Assembly: GCF_003002095.1 (NCBI RefSeq)
Contig: NZ_PVZC01000005.1
Location: 434,001-498,000, forward strand
Reading direction: 5' to 3'
Length of the DNA: 64,000 bases
Origin: Allonocardiopsis opalescens
Lineage (GTDB): Bacteria; Actinomycetota; Actinomycetes; Streptosporangiales; Streptosporangiaceae
Part shown: piece by piece, positions 8,368 to 16,364 of the stretch
Layout of the letters: each line of letters opens with the position of its first letter
How positions within the stretch are numbered: position 1 is the first letter of the stretch
Position numbers and translations under genes: made by a program
Notes under the pieces: generated by a model
Database searches by the model: none
What the model was told of the DNA's origin: nothing
The model's input: the letters and a program-made list of their open reading frames with translations, nothing else

Positions 8368-8918
8368 GCCTCGCCCTCCGCCCCGGCGGGCGCGGCCGCG
8401 ACCCGCCGGATCACCAGCCGCGCCAGCCGCTCGTAGTAGCGGACGAACAGCAGTCCGGCCGCCGCCCCGGCCGCCACGGCCAGCGCCGCGGGCCAGGAGC
8501 TCAGGTCGGGGACGGGCGGACCCGCCAGACCGGCCAGGACGACGGCGAGCAGCAGCAGGTTGCGGACGATGATGGCGTGGCCCATCACCGAGCGCCGGGA
8601 GCCGAAGCAGCGGCACTCGGCGAAGACCCCGCCCCGGACGGCGCGCACCGCGACCGCCACGAAGACCACCAGCAGCACGCCGGCCAGCGCGAAGCCGGCC
8701 CGGGGCGCCACCGGTGGCAGCAGCAGCACCACCGTGGCACCCTCCCCCGCCAGGATCGCCGCCCCCGCGTACCCGGCGGTGCGCCCGGGCAGCGCGGCCA
8801 GCCGCCGGATCGTGCCGGTGAAGGACCGGAACCGGTCCGGGGGCAGCTTGCCGACGAAGGCGAGCGCGAACACCGCGCCGATCAGCGCCTGCGCCGCGAG
8901 GGTCAGCTGGCCGCTCAC
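8364..8918 (-). CDS. MauE/DoxX-type membrane protein in lasso operon
   Basis: A 184-residue protein with about four transmembrane helices, matching MauE/DoxX-type redox-associated membrane proteins. A CxCFG motif (AECRCFGS) lies on one loop, and a second MauE-like protein in this window carries CNCFG at the same place. The GTG at 8918 overlaps the leader-protease stop. Such proteins support disulfide chemistry with periplasmic thioredoxins. Here the lasso core has two cysteines, so assistance with the tail disulfide is an attractive but unproven role. Confidence 0.75.
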   Translation of the reverse strand: MSGQLTLAAQALIGAVFALAFVGKLPPDRFRSFTGTIRRLAALPGRTAGYAGAAILAGEGATVVLLLPPVAPRAGFALAGVLLVVFVAVAVRAVRGGVFAECRCFGSRRSVMGHAIIVRNLLLLAVVLAGLAGPPVPDLSSWPAALAVAAGAAAGLLFVRYYERLARLVIRRVAAAPAGAEGEA

Positions 8919-9349
8919 CGCGCCCGCCTCCGCCGCGCCGCGGCCCGCACCGTCATCGTCTTGTGGTAGACGCTCACCTCGTCGCGCTCGCCGACCGGCC
9001 GGCCGGCCACCTCCACCCAGGCGTGCGCCCGGAAGGGCTCGGTGCGCACGCCCGTGCACCAGTCCGGCCAGCTGCCGCCGAAGCGGCACAGCAGCGCGGT
9101 GGCGATCGAGCGCTGGAGGCAGCCCTGGCCCGCGCAGCGCACGCTCACCGTCACGACGGTGCGCCGGGCCGACAGCGCCTGGGCCTCCGTCGCGGGCCGG
9201 GCGCCGCGGCGCACCAGGCCGAGCACCGCGCGCAGCCGGCGGGGCCGCAGCCGCTGGAGCAGCCAGGCCAGCCCGACGGCGGCCAGCGCGGCCACCCGGC
9301 GGCGCCGCCCGACGCGCACGGACGGTTCGAGCGCGACCGGCATCGTCAC
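8915..9349 (-). CDS. Lasso peptide leader protease (B2, transglutaminase-like)
   Basis: A 144-residue protein of the lasso B2 family, cleaving the leader from the precursor. The catalytic Cys is in GQGCLQRSIATALLCR (C77) and His in FRAHAWVEV (H109); an acidic third residue, E121 or D123, follows. The N-terminal basic and hydrophobic segment is usual for B2 proteins. Both starts and stops overlap neighbours by 4 bases. It acts with the separate RRE protein and the cyclase. Confidence 0.9.
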   Translation of the reverse strand: MTMPVALEPSVRVGRRRRVAALAAVGLAWLLQRLRPRRLRAVLGLVRRGARPATEAQALSARRTVVTVSVRCAGQGCLQRSIATALLCRFGGSWPDWCTGVRTEPFRAHAWVEVAGRPVGERDEVSVYHKTMTVRAAARRRRAR

Positions 9350-9597
9350 GAGCGCACCACCTTGGCGTCGCGCAGGGAGGCGAGGAAGCGCTCGACGTCC
9401 GCGGCGATCCGGTCCGCGGCCGACGGGTGGCGGTCGCGCAGGGCCGCCAGCGCGTCATCGACGGTCTCCCCGTCCAGCAGCATCCGCACGACGGTGGCGC
9501 CGGTGGCGTTCAGCGTCCAGTAGCGGCCGGAGCGCTCGTCGAGCAGCACCATGCCGCGCTCGGTCACGGTGAGCGTCACGTCGGGCGCGAGCAGCAT
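9346..9597 (-). CDS. Lasso RRE protein (B1, PqqD-like)
   Basis: An 83-residue PqqD-like RiPP recognition element. It carries the winged-helix pattern of the family (LTVTERGMVLLDERSGRYW, then LNATGATVVRMLLDG). It binds the precursor's YxxPxLxxxGxF leader motif and delivers the peptide to the protease. The ATG at 9597 overlaps the cyclase stop (ATGA), and its own stop overlaps the next start. Family and context agree well. Confidence 0.92.
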   Translation of the reverse strand: MLLAPDVTLTVTERGMVLLDERSGRYWTLNATGATVVRMLLDGETVDDALAALRDRHPSAADRIAADVERFLASLRDAKVVRS

Positions 9598-11417
9598 CAG
9601 GAACCTCCGATCGGAACGGCCCGCAGCCACACCTCGCAGGCGAAGGTGGCGACGAGGGGCATCAGGGTGAAGGACGAGGGCGGCAGGGCGAGCAGGGTGG
9701 AGCGGAGCGCGTCGGCGTCGACCAGGCCCAGCCGGGCCAGCCGCATGTCCTCGCAGAGCCCGAGCAGCTCGTCGCGGTGCCGGCGCAGGCTGTCGTAGGC
9801 CTCCGCGCTGTACTCCGACTTGGTCCGGCGGCCCAGCACGGCGTCCGGCACGGTGCCGCGCATCGCCTCGACCAGGGCCGGCTTGTAGCGGTCGGGCATG
9901 GCGACGTCCTCGAAGCGGATGGCCAGCGCCGCCTCCACCACCCGGTCGTCTACGAACGGCGCGTGCCAGGACACGCCGTGGCGCGAGGTGAGCCGGTCGA
10001 CGCGGCGCAGGGTGTCGCCGCACAGTCGCACGTCCTGCAGAGCGGCGTGCTGGGCGCGCAGCCGCGACAGCGGCTCGGGCGCGGTCTGCGCGGTCTCGCG
10101 CAGCAGGGCGCGGGTCGCGTCCACGGCGTCGGGCGTCGCCCACGGTGGCAATCGGTAGCCGATGCCCCAGCCGAAGGACGGAGCGGCGCCGACCTCTCGG
10201 ATCGGGTCGGTGAGCCGTTCGGCCAGCGCCGACAGCCAGGCCCCGAAGCTCTCGTCGCGCAGCAGCGCGGGCAGCGTCGGGCCGAGCCGCCAGCGGTACA
10301 TCGCGCGGTAGGCGCGCAGGTAGCGCAGCGCGCCCAGGCGGTGGGTGCGGACCAGGGTGTGCAGGTAGAGCGGGTTGGCGAGGAACAGTTCGTCGCCGCC
10401 GTGGCCGGTCAGGTGCAGGGTCGAGCCCTGGGCGGCGACCTGGCGGGCCATGTGCACCAGCCGGGACCGGGTGCGGATCCACGCGAAGGGCGCCTCGGTG
10501 TCGGGATCGGGCGCCGACAGGCCCTCGAACCAGGTCGGCGCGGTGCCGCGCAGCAGGACGAGGTGTTCGGAGCCCGGCAGCTCGACGGCGGCGCGGTCGG
10601 CCCAGTCGCGGTCCTCGTCGGCCGGGTCGGCCGCCTCCCAGCGGGTCGTGACCAGCCGGGGCACGCTGCCGGCCGCCAGAAAGCACAGGCTGGTGGAGTC
10701 CATGCCGCCCGACAGGTCGGCGCTGACGGTCCGCCGGCCCTGCGTCCGCACGGCGACGGCGTCGTTCAGCGCGGTGCGGACCCGTTCGGCCCCGGCGGCC
10801 AGCGGCACGTCGGGGTCGGGCGGAGTCCACCAGCGGACCGCCCGGCAGCCGCGGCCGACGCTCATCTCCAGGTAGCAGCCGGCCGGCAGCGCCTCCACGC
10901 CCTTCCACAGGCACTCCTCGTTGAGCGGCCACGGCACCCAGGGGGCGATCAGGCGGCCGGCGAGCAGTTCGGGGCGCGGGGCGCCCCCGATCAGCGCGGC
11001 CAGGGTCTGGGGGCGGTCGGCCGCGACCGGGGTGCCGGCGATGTCGGCGAAGAAGACCTGGCGGGCCGTCGACAGGCTGCCCTGCACCCGGATGCGGTCG
11101 TCGATCGAGGCGATCAGGTGGAAGCCGCCGGCCAGGCCGGCCACCGGGGTGTCGAAGCCGGCGACCGTGGTGGCGCCGTCGAGCGCCCGGCGCAGCCACT
11201 CCTCCGTCGCCGAGGACGGCCCGAAGACCGCGGCGCGGCGGCGTCCGGCGACGGCCCAGGTGACGGCGCCCACGGGCCAGCGGCCGACGATCCACGGGCG
11301 GCCGGATGCGTGCGGTATCACCGAGACGCCCGCCGGTCCCTCGGCCGCTTCGAGCAGCGCCGCGGCGACGGGAACCGCCGCACCTCCCGGGCTGTCCGGT
11401 AGCACCACGAACTCCAC
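9597..11417 (-). CDS. Lasso cyclase (asparagine synthetase-like)
   Basis: A 606-residue ATP-dependent macrolactam synthetase of the lasso C family. The PP-loop SGGMDS lies at about residues 236-241. The GGDELFLANP segment and the C-terminal half match asparagine synthetase B. The N-terminal domain lacks a nucleophilic Cys after the start, as expected for a cyclase that uses no glutamine. I chose GTG at 11417 because GGGAGGGCGGAG precedes it. It adenylates the acceptor side chain (Glu8 predicted) and joins it to Gly1. It is the first maturation gene after the precursor. Confidence 0.93.
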   Translation of the reverse strand: MEFVVLPDSPGGAAVPVAAALLEAAEGPAGVSVIPHASGRPWIVGRWPVGAVTWAVAGRRRAAVFGPSSATEEWLRRALDGATTVAGFDTPVAGLAGGFHLIASIDDRIRVQGSLSTARQVFFADIAGTPVAADRPQTLAALIGGAPRPELLAGRLIAPWVPWPLNEECLWKGVEALPAGCYLEMSVGRGCRAVRWWTPPDPDVPLAAGAERVRTALNDAVAVRTQGRRTVSADLSGGMDSTSLCFLAAGSVPRLVTTRWEAADPADEDRDWADRAAVELPGSEHLVLLRGTAPTWFEGLSAPDPDTEAPFAWIRTRSRLVHMARQVAAQGSTLHLTGHGGDELFLANPLYLHTLVRTHRLGALRYLRAYRAMYRWRLGPTLPALLRDESFGAWLSALAERLTDPIREVGAAPSFGWGIGYRLPPWATPDAVDATRALLRETAQTAPEPLSRLRAQHAALQDVRLCGDTLRRVDRLTSRHGVSWHAPFVDDRVVEAALAIRFEDVAMPDRYKPALVEAMRGTVPDAVLGRRTKSEYSAEAYDSLRRHRDELLGLCEDMRLARLGLVDADALRSTLLALPPSSFTLMPLVATFACEVWLRAVPIGGS

Positions 11418-11511
11418 CGCTCCGCCCTCCCAAGTCCGGGGCCCGTGCCGGCGCCGGGACATTTCCTTCCGGCGCCGGCACGGATTTATTTCCGCAATGA
11501 CTCACGTCGGC

Positions 11512-11637
11512 TCAGCAGAGCATGACGCATGACCAGTCGTTCTCGAATCCCCAGCTAGGACGGCCGAGGGTGACCTCGGTGAATTCGCCGGCCTCGGCCA
11601 GCGTCGGCGGCTCGTAGACCGCAGTCTCTTCCTGCAT
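11512..11637 (-). CDS. Lasso peptide precursor, class IV (LP2006-like)
   Basis: A 41-residue precursor. The leader (24 residues) contains Y8-x-x-P11-x-L13-x-x-x-G17-x-F19, the RRE recognition motif, and Thr at position -2 of the cleavage site. The predicted core is GRPSWGFENDWSCVMLC (17 residues): Gly1-Glu8 ring, tail from Asn9, and Cys13/Cys17, both in the tail. From memory, LP2006 of Nocardiopsis alba, the founding class IV lasso peptide, is GRPNWGFENDWSCVRVC, which differs at positions 4, 15 and 16 only. The ATG at 11637 has AGGAAGG about 8-10 bases upstream. Ring and disulfide are predictions. Confidence 0.93.
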   Translation of the reverse strand: MQEETAVYEPPTLAEAGEFTEVTLGRPSWGFENDWSCVMLC

Positions 11638-11716
11638 GAGAGCACCTTCCTTCCGCGTGCGGAAAGTCACTCCAATGGACCCTCCGACCTGCAAGCCAAA
11701 TTTAGGACCGCGGCTA

Positions 11717-11749
11717 TTTCACTTCGCTTTCACTTGCCTTTCAAATACG
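11717..11749. promoter_or_regulatory. Three 11-bp-spaced direct repeats, SARP-type box
   Basis: TTTCACTT starts at 11717 and again at 11728, and TTTCAAAT at 11739: an exact 11-bp period. SARP regulators bind heptameric direct repeats with this spacing just upstream of -10 elements. Read toward the lasso precursor, a TAAATT -10 candidate lies at 11699-11704, 12 bp beyond the last repeat. A SARP gene is encoded 1.6 kb away. Confidence 0.6.
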
Positions 11750-11836
11750 CGGCCAGAAATTCAGATCTGTTGCCGCCGACAGGTTTCAAGTAAAGGATCT
11801 GTCGTGTCCGGACGACGTGATGAAGGGATGGCGGCA

Positions 11837-12832
11837 GTGATCGACCTTTCGATACTGGACACGGCTCCGGTGTGGCACGGTTCGACGCCCGCGCGGGCGC
11901 TGCGCGAGTCGGCCGACCTGGCGGCCGAGGCGGAGCGGCTGGGCTACCTGCGGTTCTGGGTGGCCGAGCACCACAGCGCGCCGTTCATCGCCAGCTGCGC
12001 TCCCCCGGTGCTGGCCGCGCACATCGCGGCCCGCACCTCGCGGCTGCGCGTCGGGTCCGGCGGCGTGATGCTGCCCAACCACCCGCCGCTCGTCGTCGCG
12101 GAGCAGTTCGGCACCTTGGAGGCGCTGAACCCGGGCCGAATCGACCTGGGGATCGGCCGCTCGCCCGGCACCGACCCGGCGACGGCGCGGGCGCTGCGCC
12201 GGGTGAGCGCGCCGCCCGGGTCCGACGCCTACCGCGAGCAGGTCCGCGAACTCCTCGCCCTGTTCGGGCCGCGAGCGCCCGGCGAGATCTCGGCCGTGCC
12301 GGCCGAGGGCAGCAGGCCGCAGATCTGGCTGCTCGGGTCGAGCGTCGACAACGCCCGCTTCGCGGGCGAGCTGGGCCTGCCGCTGGCCTTCGCCCACCAC
12401 ATCCGCCCCGAGAACGCCGAGCCGGCCCTGCGCGCCTACCGCGCCGCCTTCCGCCCGTCGCAGCTGTGCGAGCGGCCGCGCACGCTCCTCGCCGCGTCGG
12501 TGCTGGTGGCCGATGACGACGACCAGGCGCAGTGGCTGGCCGGGCCGATCGCCGTGATCATCCACCAGTCGCTCAAGGGGCGGCGCGACGGGCCGAACCT
12601 GACGCCCGAGCAGGCCGCGACCTACGCCTGGCCGGCGGCCGAGCGCGCCGAGGTGCGCGAGCGGATGGCGGCCCACCTCATCGGCGACACCGAGACGGTC
12701 CGCCGCCGGGTGGCCGAACTCGTCGAGCTCACCGGGGCCGACGAGCTGATGGCGGTGACGGTGGTGCACGACTACGAGGACCGGGTGCGCTCCTACGAGC
12801 TGCTGGCCAAGGCCGTCGCCGGCCTGGGCTGA
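11837..12832 (+). CDS. LLM-class flavin-dependent oxidoreductase
   Basis: A 331-residue luciferase-like monooxygenase (bacterial luciferase fold, F420- or FMN-dependent). Typical segments are RFWVAEHHSAPFIASCAPPVLAAHIA, VGSGGVMLPNHPPLVVAEQFGTLEAL and DLGIGRSPGT. GTG at 11837 has GAAGGG nine bases upstream; an in-frame ATG at 11828 has no spacing for it. The gene is divergent from the lasso operon, shares its regulatory gap, and faces a flavin reductase across a bidirectional hairpin. It could be a tailoring oxidase for the cluster or an unrelated redox enzyme. Confidence 0.8.
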   Translation: MIDLSILDTAPVWHGSTPARALRESADLAAEAERLGYLRFWVAEHHSAPFIASCAPPVLAAHIAARTSRLRVGSGGVMLPNHPPLVVAEQFGTLEALNPGRIDLGIGRSPGTDPATARALRRVSAPPGSDAYREQVRELLALFGPRAPGEISAVPAEGSRPQIWLLGSSVDNARFAGELGLPLAFAHHIRPENAEPALRAYRAAFRPSQLCERPRTLLAASVLVADDDDQAQWLAGPIAVIIHQSLKGRRDGPNLTPEQAATYAWPAAERAEVRERMAAHLIGDTETVRRRVAELVELTGADELMAVTVVHDYEDRVRSYELLAKAVAGLG

Positions 12833-12838
12833 GCCTTT

Positions 12839-12886
12839 GAGGCCGGGTCCCGGCCGCCGGCAACCGGTGGCCGGGGCCCCGGCCTC
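12839..12886. terminator. Bidirectional terminator hairpin
   Basis: GAGGCCGGG (12839-12847) pairs with 12878-12886, and an inner stem CCGGCCGCCGG pairs with CCGGTGGCCGG around a CAA loop. It lies between the convergent LLM and flavin reductase genes and slightly enters the latter's stop codon. Confidence 0.65.
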
Positions 12887-13370
12887 AGACGCCCAGCCGG
12901 CCCCGGTAGTACAGGAGGGGGTCGCGGGTGGAGTCGGCGAGCATCTCGGTGACGCGGCCGATCGCGATCGTGTGGTCGCCGCGCGGAAAGTGGCTCTCCA
13001 GCGTGCAGTCGATCCAGGCCGCGGCGCCGGGCAGCATCGGGGCCCCGCCCGGGGAGCTGCCGCAGTCGATCCGGTCGAAGCGGCCCCCGGTGCGGGCGGC
13101 GAAGCGGCGGCCCAGCTCGGCCTGGCCGGCGGCGAGCACGTTCACGCAGAAGAAGCCGGCCGCGCGGATGCGGGGCCAGGTCGCCGAGGTGTTGGACACG
13201 CAGAACAGCACCAGCGGCGGATCCATCGACAGGGCGTTGAACGCCTGGCAGGTGAAGCCGGCCGGGCCGCCGTGCTCGGTCGTGATGACGGTGACGCCGG
13301 TGCAGAAGTGGCCGAGCACCGTGCGGAAGGACCGCGGCTCGGCCGGCCGGAAGCCCTCAGCGAGCACCAT
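12885..13370 (-). CDS. Flavin reductase-like FMN-binding protein
   Basis: A 161-residue flavin:NAD(P)H reductase domain protein, the reductase half of two-component monooxygenases. RTVLGHFCTGVTVITTEHGGPAGFTCQAFNALSMDPPLVLFCVS and the terminal GDHTIAIGRVTEMLADSTRDPLLYYRGRLG are classic for the family. The start overlaps the upstream SARP stop by 14 bases, so both are co-translated. It may feed reduced flavin to the nearby LLM oxidoreductase. Confidence 0.88.
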   Translation of the reverse strand: MVLAEGFRPAEPRSFRTVLGHFCTGVTVITTEHGGPAGFTCQAFNALSMDPPLVLFCVSNTSATWPRIRAAGFFCVNVLAAGQAELGRRFAARTGGRFDRIDCGSSPGGAPMLPGAAAWIDCTLESHFPRGDHTIAIGRVTEMLADSTRDPLLYYRGRLGV

Positions 13371-14139
13371 GCGACATCACCGCCAGGTCGTTGCGCAGGA
13401 TCGCGACATGCAGTTTGCGCAGCTCCGGGCCTGGATCGATGCCGATCTCGTCCCGCAGGTGCGTACTGACCTGCCGGTAGGCCGCCAGCGCCTCCACCTG
13501 CCGTCCGCACCGGCACAGCGCGATCATCAGCTGCTGCCAGAACCGCTCCTGGAACGGGTACCGCCGGGTCACCGCCACCAGGTCGCCCACCAGCTCGTCA
13601 TGGCGGCCAAGCGCGAGCCCCACCTCGCAGCGCCACTCCAGCGCTCGCAGGTACTCCTCGGCCAGCCGCGGCACCACATCGCGGTGCAGTGAGTCCGAGC
13701 GCACGTCCGACAGCACCGCCCCCCGCCACAGCCCCAGCACCGCGGTCAGCGCGATGGACTGCCCCAGCAGATCGCCGCGCCCCGCCGCCGCCTCCGCCTC
13801 CCGCAGCAGCCGCCGCGCCCGCAGCAGGTCCACACTGTGGTCGGGCAGCTCCATCACGTATCCGGCCGAAGAGGTCCTGACCAGCTCGGACGCCCCCTCG
13901 GCATAGGCGTCCAACCAGTGCCGCAACCGGGTCAGACAGGTCTGGAGCGCCCCGCGCGGCCGGCTCGGCAACCGGTCGCCCCACAGCCGCTCCAGCAGTT
14001 CGTCAACGGAGACGACATCATTCGCATTCAGCACCAGCGAAGCCAGCAGCACCCGCTGCCTGCCCCGTGGAATCGGTATCCGCCGCCCGTCGAAAACGGC
14101 TTCGAACGGACCAAGCACCCCGAATTCGATCCGGCACAT
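13357..14139 (-). CDS. SARP-family transcriptional regulator
   Basis: A 260-residue small SARP: an N-terminal OmpR-like winged helix (about residues 1-95, with LLASLVLNANDVVSVDELLERLWGD) followed by a bacterial transcriptional activation domain (about 100-250, ending in AYRQVSTHLRDEIGIDPGPELRKLH). ATG at 14139 follows AGGGGAT. SARPs activate antibiotic clusters by binding 11-bp-period direct repeats, and such repeats lie at 11717-11749. It likely controls the lasso genes and possibly the monooxygenase. Confidence 0.9.
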   Translation of the reverse strand: MCRIEFGVLGPFEAVFDGRRIPIPRGRQRVLLASLVLNANDVVSVDELLERLWGDRLPSRPRGALQTCLTRLRHWLDAYAEGASELVRTSSAGYVMELPDHSVDLLRARRLLREAEAAAGRGDLLGQSIALTAVLGLWRGAVLSDVRSDSLHRDVVPRLAEEYLRALEWRCEVGLALGRHDELVGDLVAVTRRYPFQERFWQQLMIALCRCGRQVEALAAYRQVSTHLRDEIGIDPGPELRKLHVAILRNDLAVMSHGAR

Positions 14140-14498
14140 AACCGATCCCCTAATAACGACCCTTCCGTCTCGGACTTCCGATTGTAAACAGCAGCACCAA
14201 AACGCCGCAAGAACGTGATCACGAAGCTGACCAGCCAATATGCGAGCCGATCCGGCACTGAAATATCATCAGATCACCATAACGCACGAACTTGAACCCA
14301 AAATGCCGGACGCCCGCCCATCCGGAAACGCGCGTCCCGGACCCGATTCCCTTTCGCCGGGTCGCGGAGGTGCTGAAGAGTTCGCGCCAGGGTGCCGGCG
14401 TCGGGAGGGCGCGGGCCATCGGCCCGGCGCGGCGCCACGGGAAGAGGGTGCGCCGAGACGGGCGGATCCGTGCTCGCGGACCCGCGAAGAGGGCCGGT
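14140..14498. other. Intergenic region upstream of SARP gene
   Basis: A 359-bp gap, AT-richer than its surroundings near the SARP start. It contains the perfect palindrome CGTGATCACG at 14214-14223, about 75 bp upstream of the SARP gene, which could be an operator. No gene or clear terminator was seen for the PepSY gene, which ends at 14499. Confidence 0.3.
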
Positions 14499-15902
14499 TC
14501 AGTCCGGGGTGTGGGCCATCCGGGCCCGTCGGGACAGGACGAGGTCGACGGCCAGGAACACGAGCAGGCTGGCCGCCCAGAGCGGGAGGACGATGCCGAC
14601 GACCACGGCGGTGATGACGGCCGCCGCCTTGGCCCAGCGCGGGAGCGGGCGCCAGACGCCGCGCGGCACCGGGGCCGCCAGGGCGCCCTCGCCCGGGCGC
14701 GGGCGGCGGCGCCACCACATGGTGTAGCCGAGGACGATCACCGTGATGAGGCCGAGCGCGAAGGCGGTCAGGGCGAGCTGGTTGGGGATGCCGAACAGCA
14801 GGCCCATGTGCGCGTCGATGCCCCAGGTGGCCAGCTTCGCCATCAGCGGGTGGTCGTCGAAGCGCAACTCGTCGGTGATCTGCCCGGTGGCGGGGGCGAC
14901 GGCGACGGAGTCGGCCTGGGTGGGCCACTGGGTCCCCAACTCCGTGACGGTGTAGCCCTGGCCGTCGCCGGCCGGGTAGACCAGCTCGACGGCGCCGTCC
15001 ACACCGGCGGCGTTCGCGGCGGCCAGCACCTGGTCGGCGCCCACGTCGACGCCGGCGGGTCCGGCCGTCTCGGGGAGTTCGGCGGCGACGGACGGCGTCT
15101 GCCAGTCCATCGCGGTGCGGATCGTGGAGATGTTGGCGCCGGCGTACTGCGACCAGGTCAGCCCGGTCGCCGATACGAACAGCAGCCCGACGAAGAGCCA
15201 GATCCCGATCGCGCCGTGGAAGGACAGCGTCCGCCTGGTGCCGCGCGCCCCCGGTTCGGGAAGCAGCACCCGGCGTAGCCGTGCCCGCCGCCGGGCGCGC
15301 CCGATCCACAGCGCGACGCCGCCCGCCGCGACGACCCACAGCCAGCTCGCGGCCAGCTCGCTGTAGAGGCGGCCGGCGTCGCCCAGGTGCAGCTCGCGGT
15401 GGAGCAGGTCGATCCAGGCCCGCACCGGCAGCGCGCCGCTGCCGCCGTAGCTGAGCAGCGAGCCGCGCACCTCGGCCGTGTGCGGATCCACGAAGACCGC
15501 GAGGCGGTGGCTCTCGGTGGGCCCGTCGACGGGAAAGAGCACCCGGGTGGTGTCGCCGGGCCGCGCCGCGGGCCGGACGGCAAGCGGTTCCGCCTCCGGA
15601 TGCGCCTGCCGCGCCGCCGCCACCTGCTCACTCAAGGGAAGCGGTTCCCCACCCGCGGGCACCGGCGCGTGCAGTTCGTGGTCGTAGAGTGCCTGCTCGA
15701 GCTGGGGCGTCCACACGTACAGCAGCCCGGTCACCGTCGCGACCAGAATGAACGGCGCGACCAGCACCCCCGCGTAGAAGTGCAGCCGCAGCACCAGCGC
15801 CCGCACCGGCTGCCACGCCGAGCGCGGCCCTTCCTCGACCGGCGCGTCCGCACCGGCCCCGTCACCGGCGCCGCGAACCCGCGAGACATCCTCTACGGCC
15901 AT
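14499..15902 (-). CDS. PepSY-associated transmembrane protein
   Basis: A 467-residue protein of the PepSY_TM family with four to five membrane helices. The first (LRLHFYAGVLVAPFILVATVTGLLYVWTP) carries the conserved LHFYxG motif. Large extracytoplasmic loops with PepSY-like segments lie between helices, and HMGLLFGIPNQLALTAFALGL follows near the C-terminus. Such proteins occur beside iron and siderophore uptake genes, some as ferric reductases. ATG at 15902 is chosen for the GGGAG site upstream. It stands alone here. Confidence 0.8.
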   Translation of the reverse strand: MAVEDVSRVRGAGDGAGADAPVEEGPRSAWQPVRALVLRLHFYAGVLVAPFILVATVTGLLYVWTPQLEQALYDHELHAPVPAGGEPLPLSEQVAAARQAHPEAEPLAVRPAARPGDTTRVLFPVDGPTESHRLAVFVDPHTAEVRGSLLSYGGSGALPVRAWIDLLHRELHLGDAGRLYSELAASWLWVVAAGGVALWIGRARRRARLRRVLLPEPGARGTRRTLSFHGAIGIWLFVGLLFVSATGLTWSQYAGANISTIRTAMDWQTPSVAAELPETAGPAGVDVGADQVLAAANAAGVDGAVELVYPAGDGQGYTVTELGTQWPTQADSVAVAPATGQITDELRFDDHPLMAKLATWGIDAHMGLLFGIPNQLALTAFALGLITVIVLGYTMWWRRRPRPGEGALAAPVPRGVWRPLPRWAKAAAVITAVVVGIVLPLWAASLLVFLAVDLVLSRRARMAHTPD

Positions 15903-16364
15903 GGCGGCTCCCGTCGACGCACCGGACACGGTCCCGGCTCAAGTTCCGGGCACAGATGAAGTCGGACGAATCGGTCCGCGAGTTCCCTCGCCGCCACCAG
16001 AACGCGCCGAAAGCGCGAACCGCACTGCCGGACGGGCTCGCGCCCATGCGCCGGCCGGTCGGTACGCGGAGTCCCAGGACGCGCGCACCGCCGGGGCGCG
16101 GCCGGCGCGGATCGCGGGTGGCGGCCAGATAGCCTTGGGCGGAGCAGCGGATCGCCGACGCGGCGGACTTTCGGTGCGGGCCGCTCCGGGAACCGGGGTG
16201 TGCCGCGTCCGGCCGCAGGCCGCCGCCGGGCCCAGGACCGGGCGCCGCCGCGGTGGATCGGCGGTGTGCATCCCCCGGCCGGTTCGCCGAGGCCGAGCCG
16301 CGGGTGGGCCGTGATCGTTTGTATTCTCGGCGAACGCCCCCGCAACGCCCCGCGAGAGGACACC
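15903..16364. other. Intergenic region, divergent PepSY/aminotransferase
   Basis: 462 bp between divergent genes. I see no convincing gene, hairpin or operator; it presumably holds both promoters. Confidence 0.3.

Noticed and set aside
15903-16364. Plus-strand open frame of about 137 codons in the PepSY/aminotransferase gap
   Set aside because: No ribosome binding site, biased composition and no recognisable domain; treated as non-coding.
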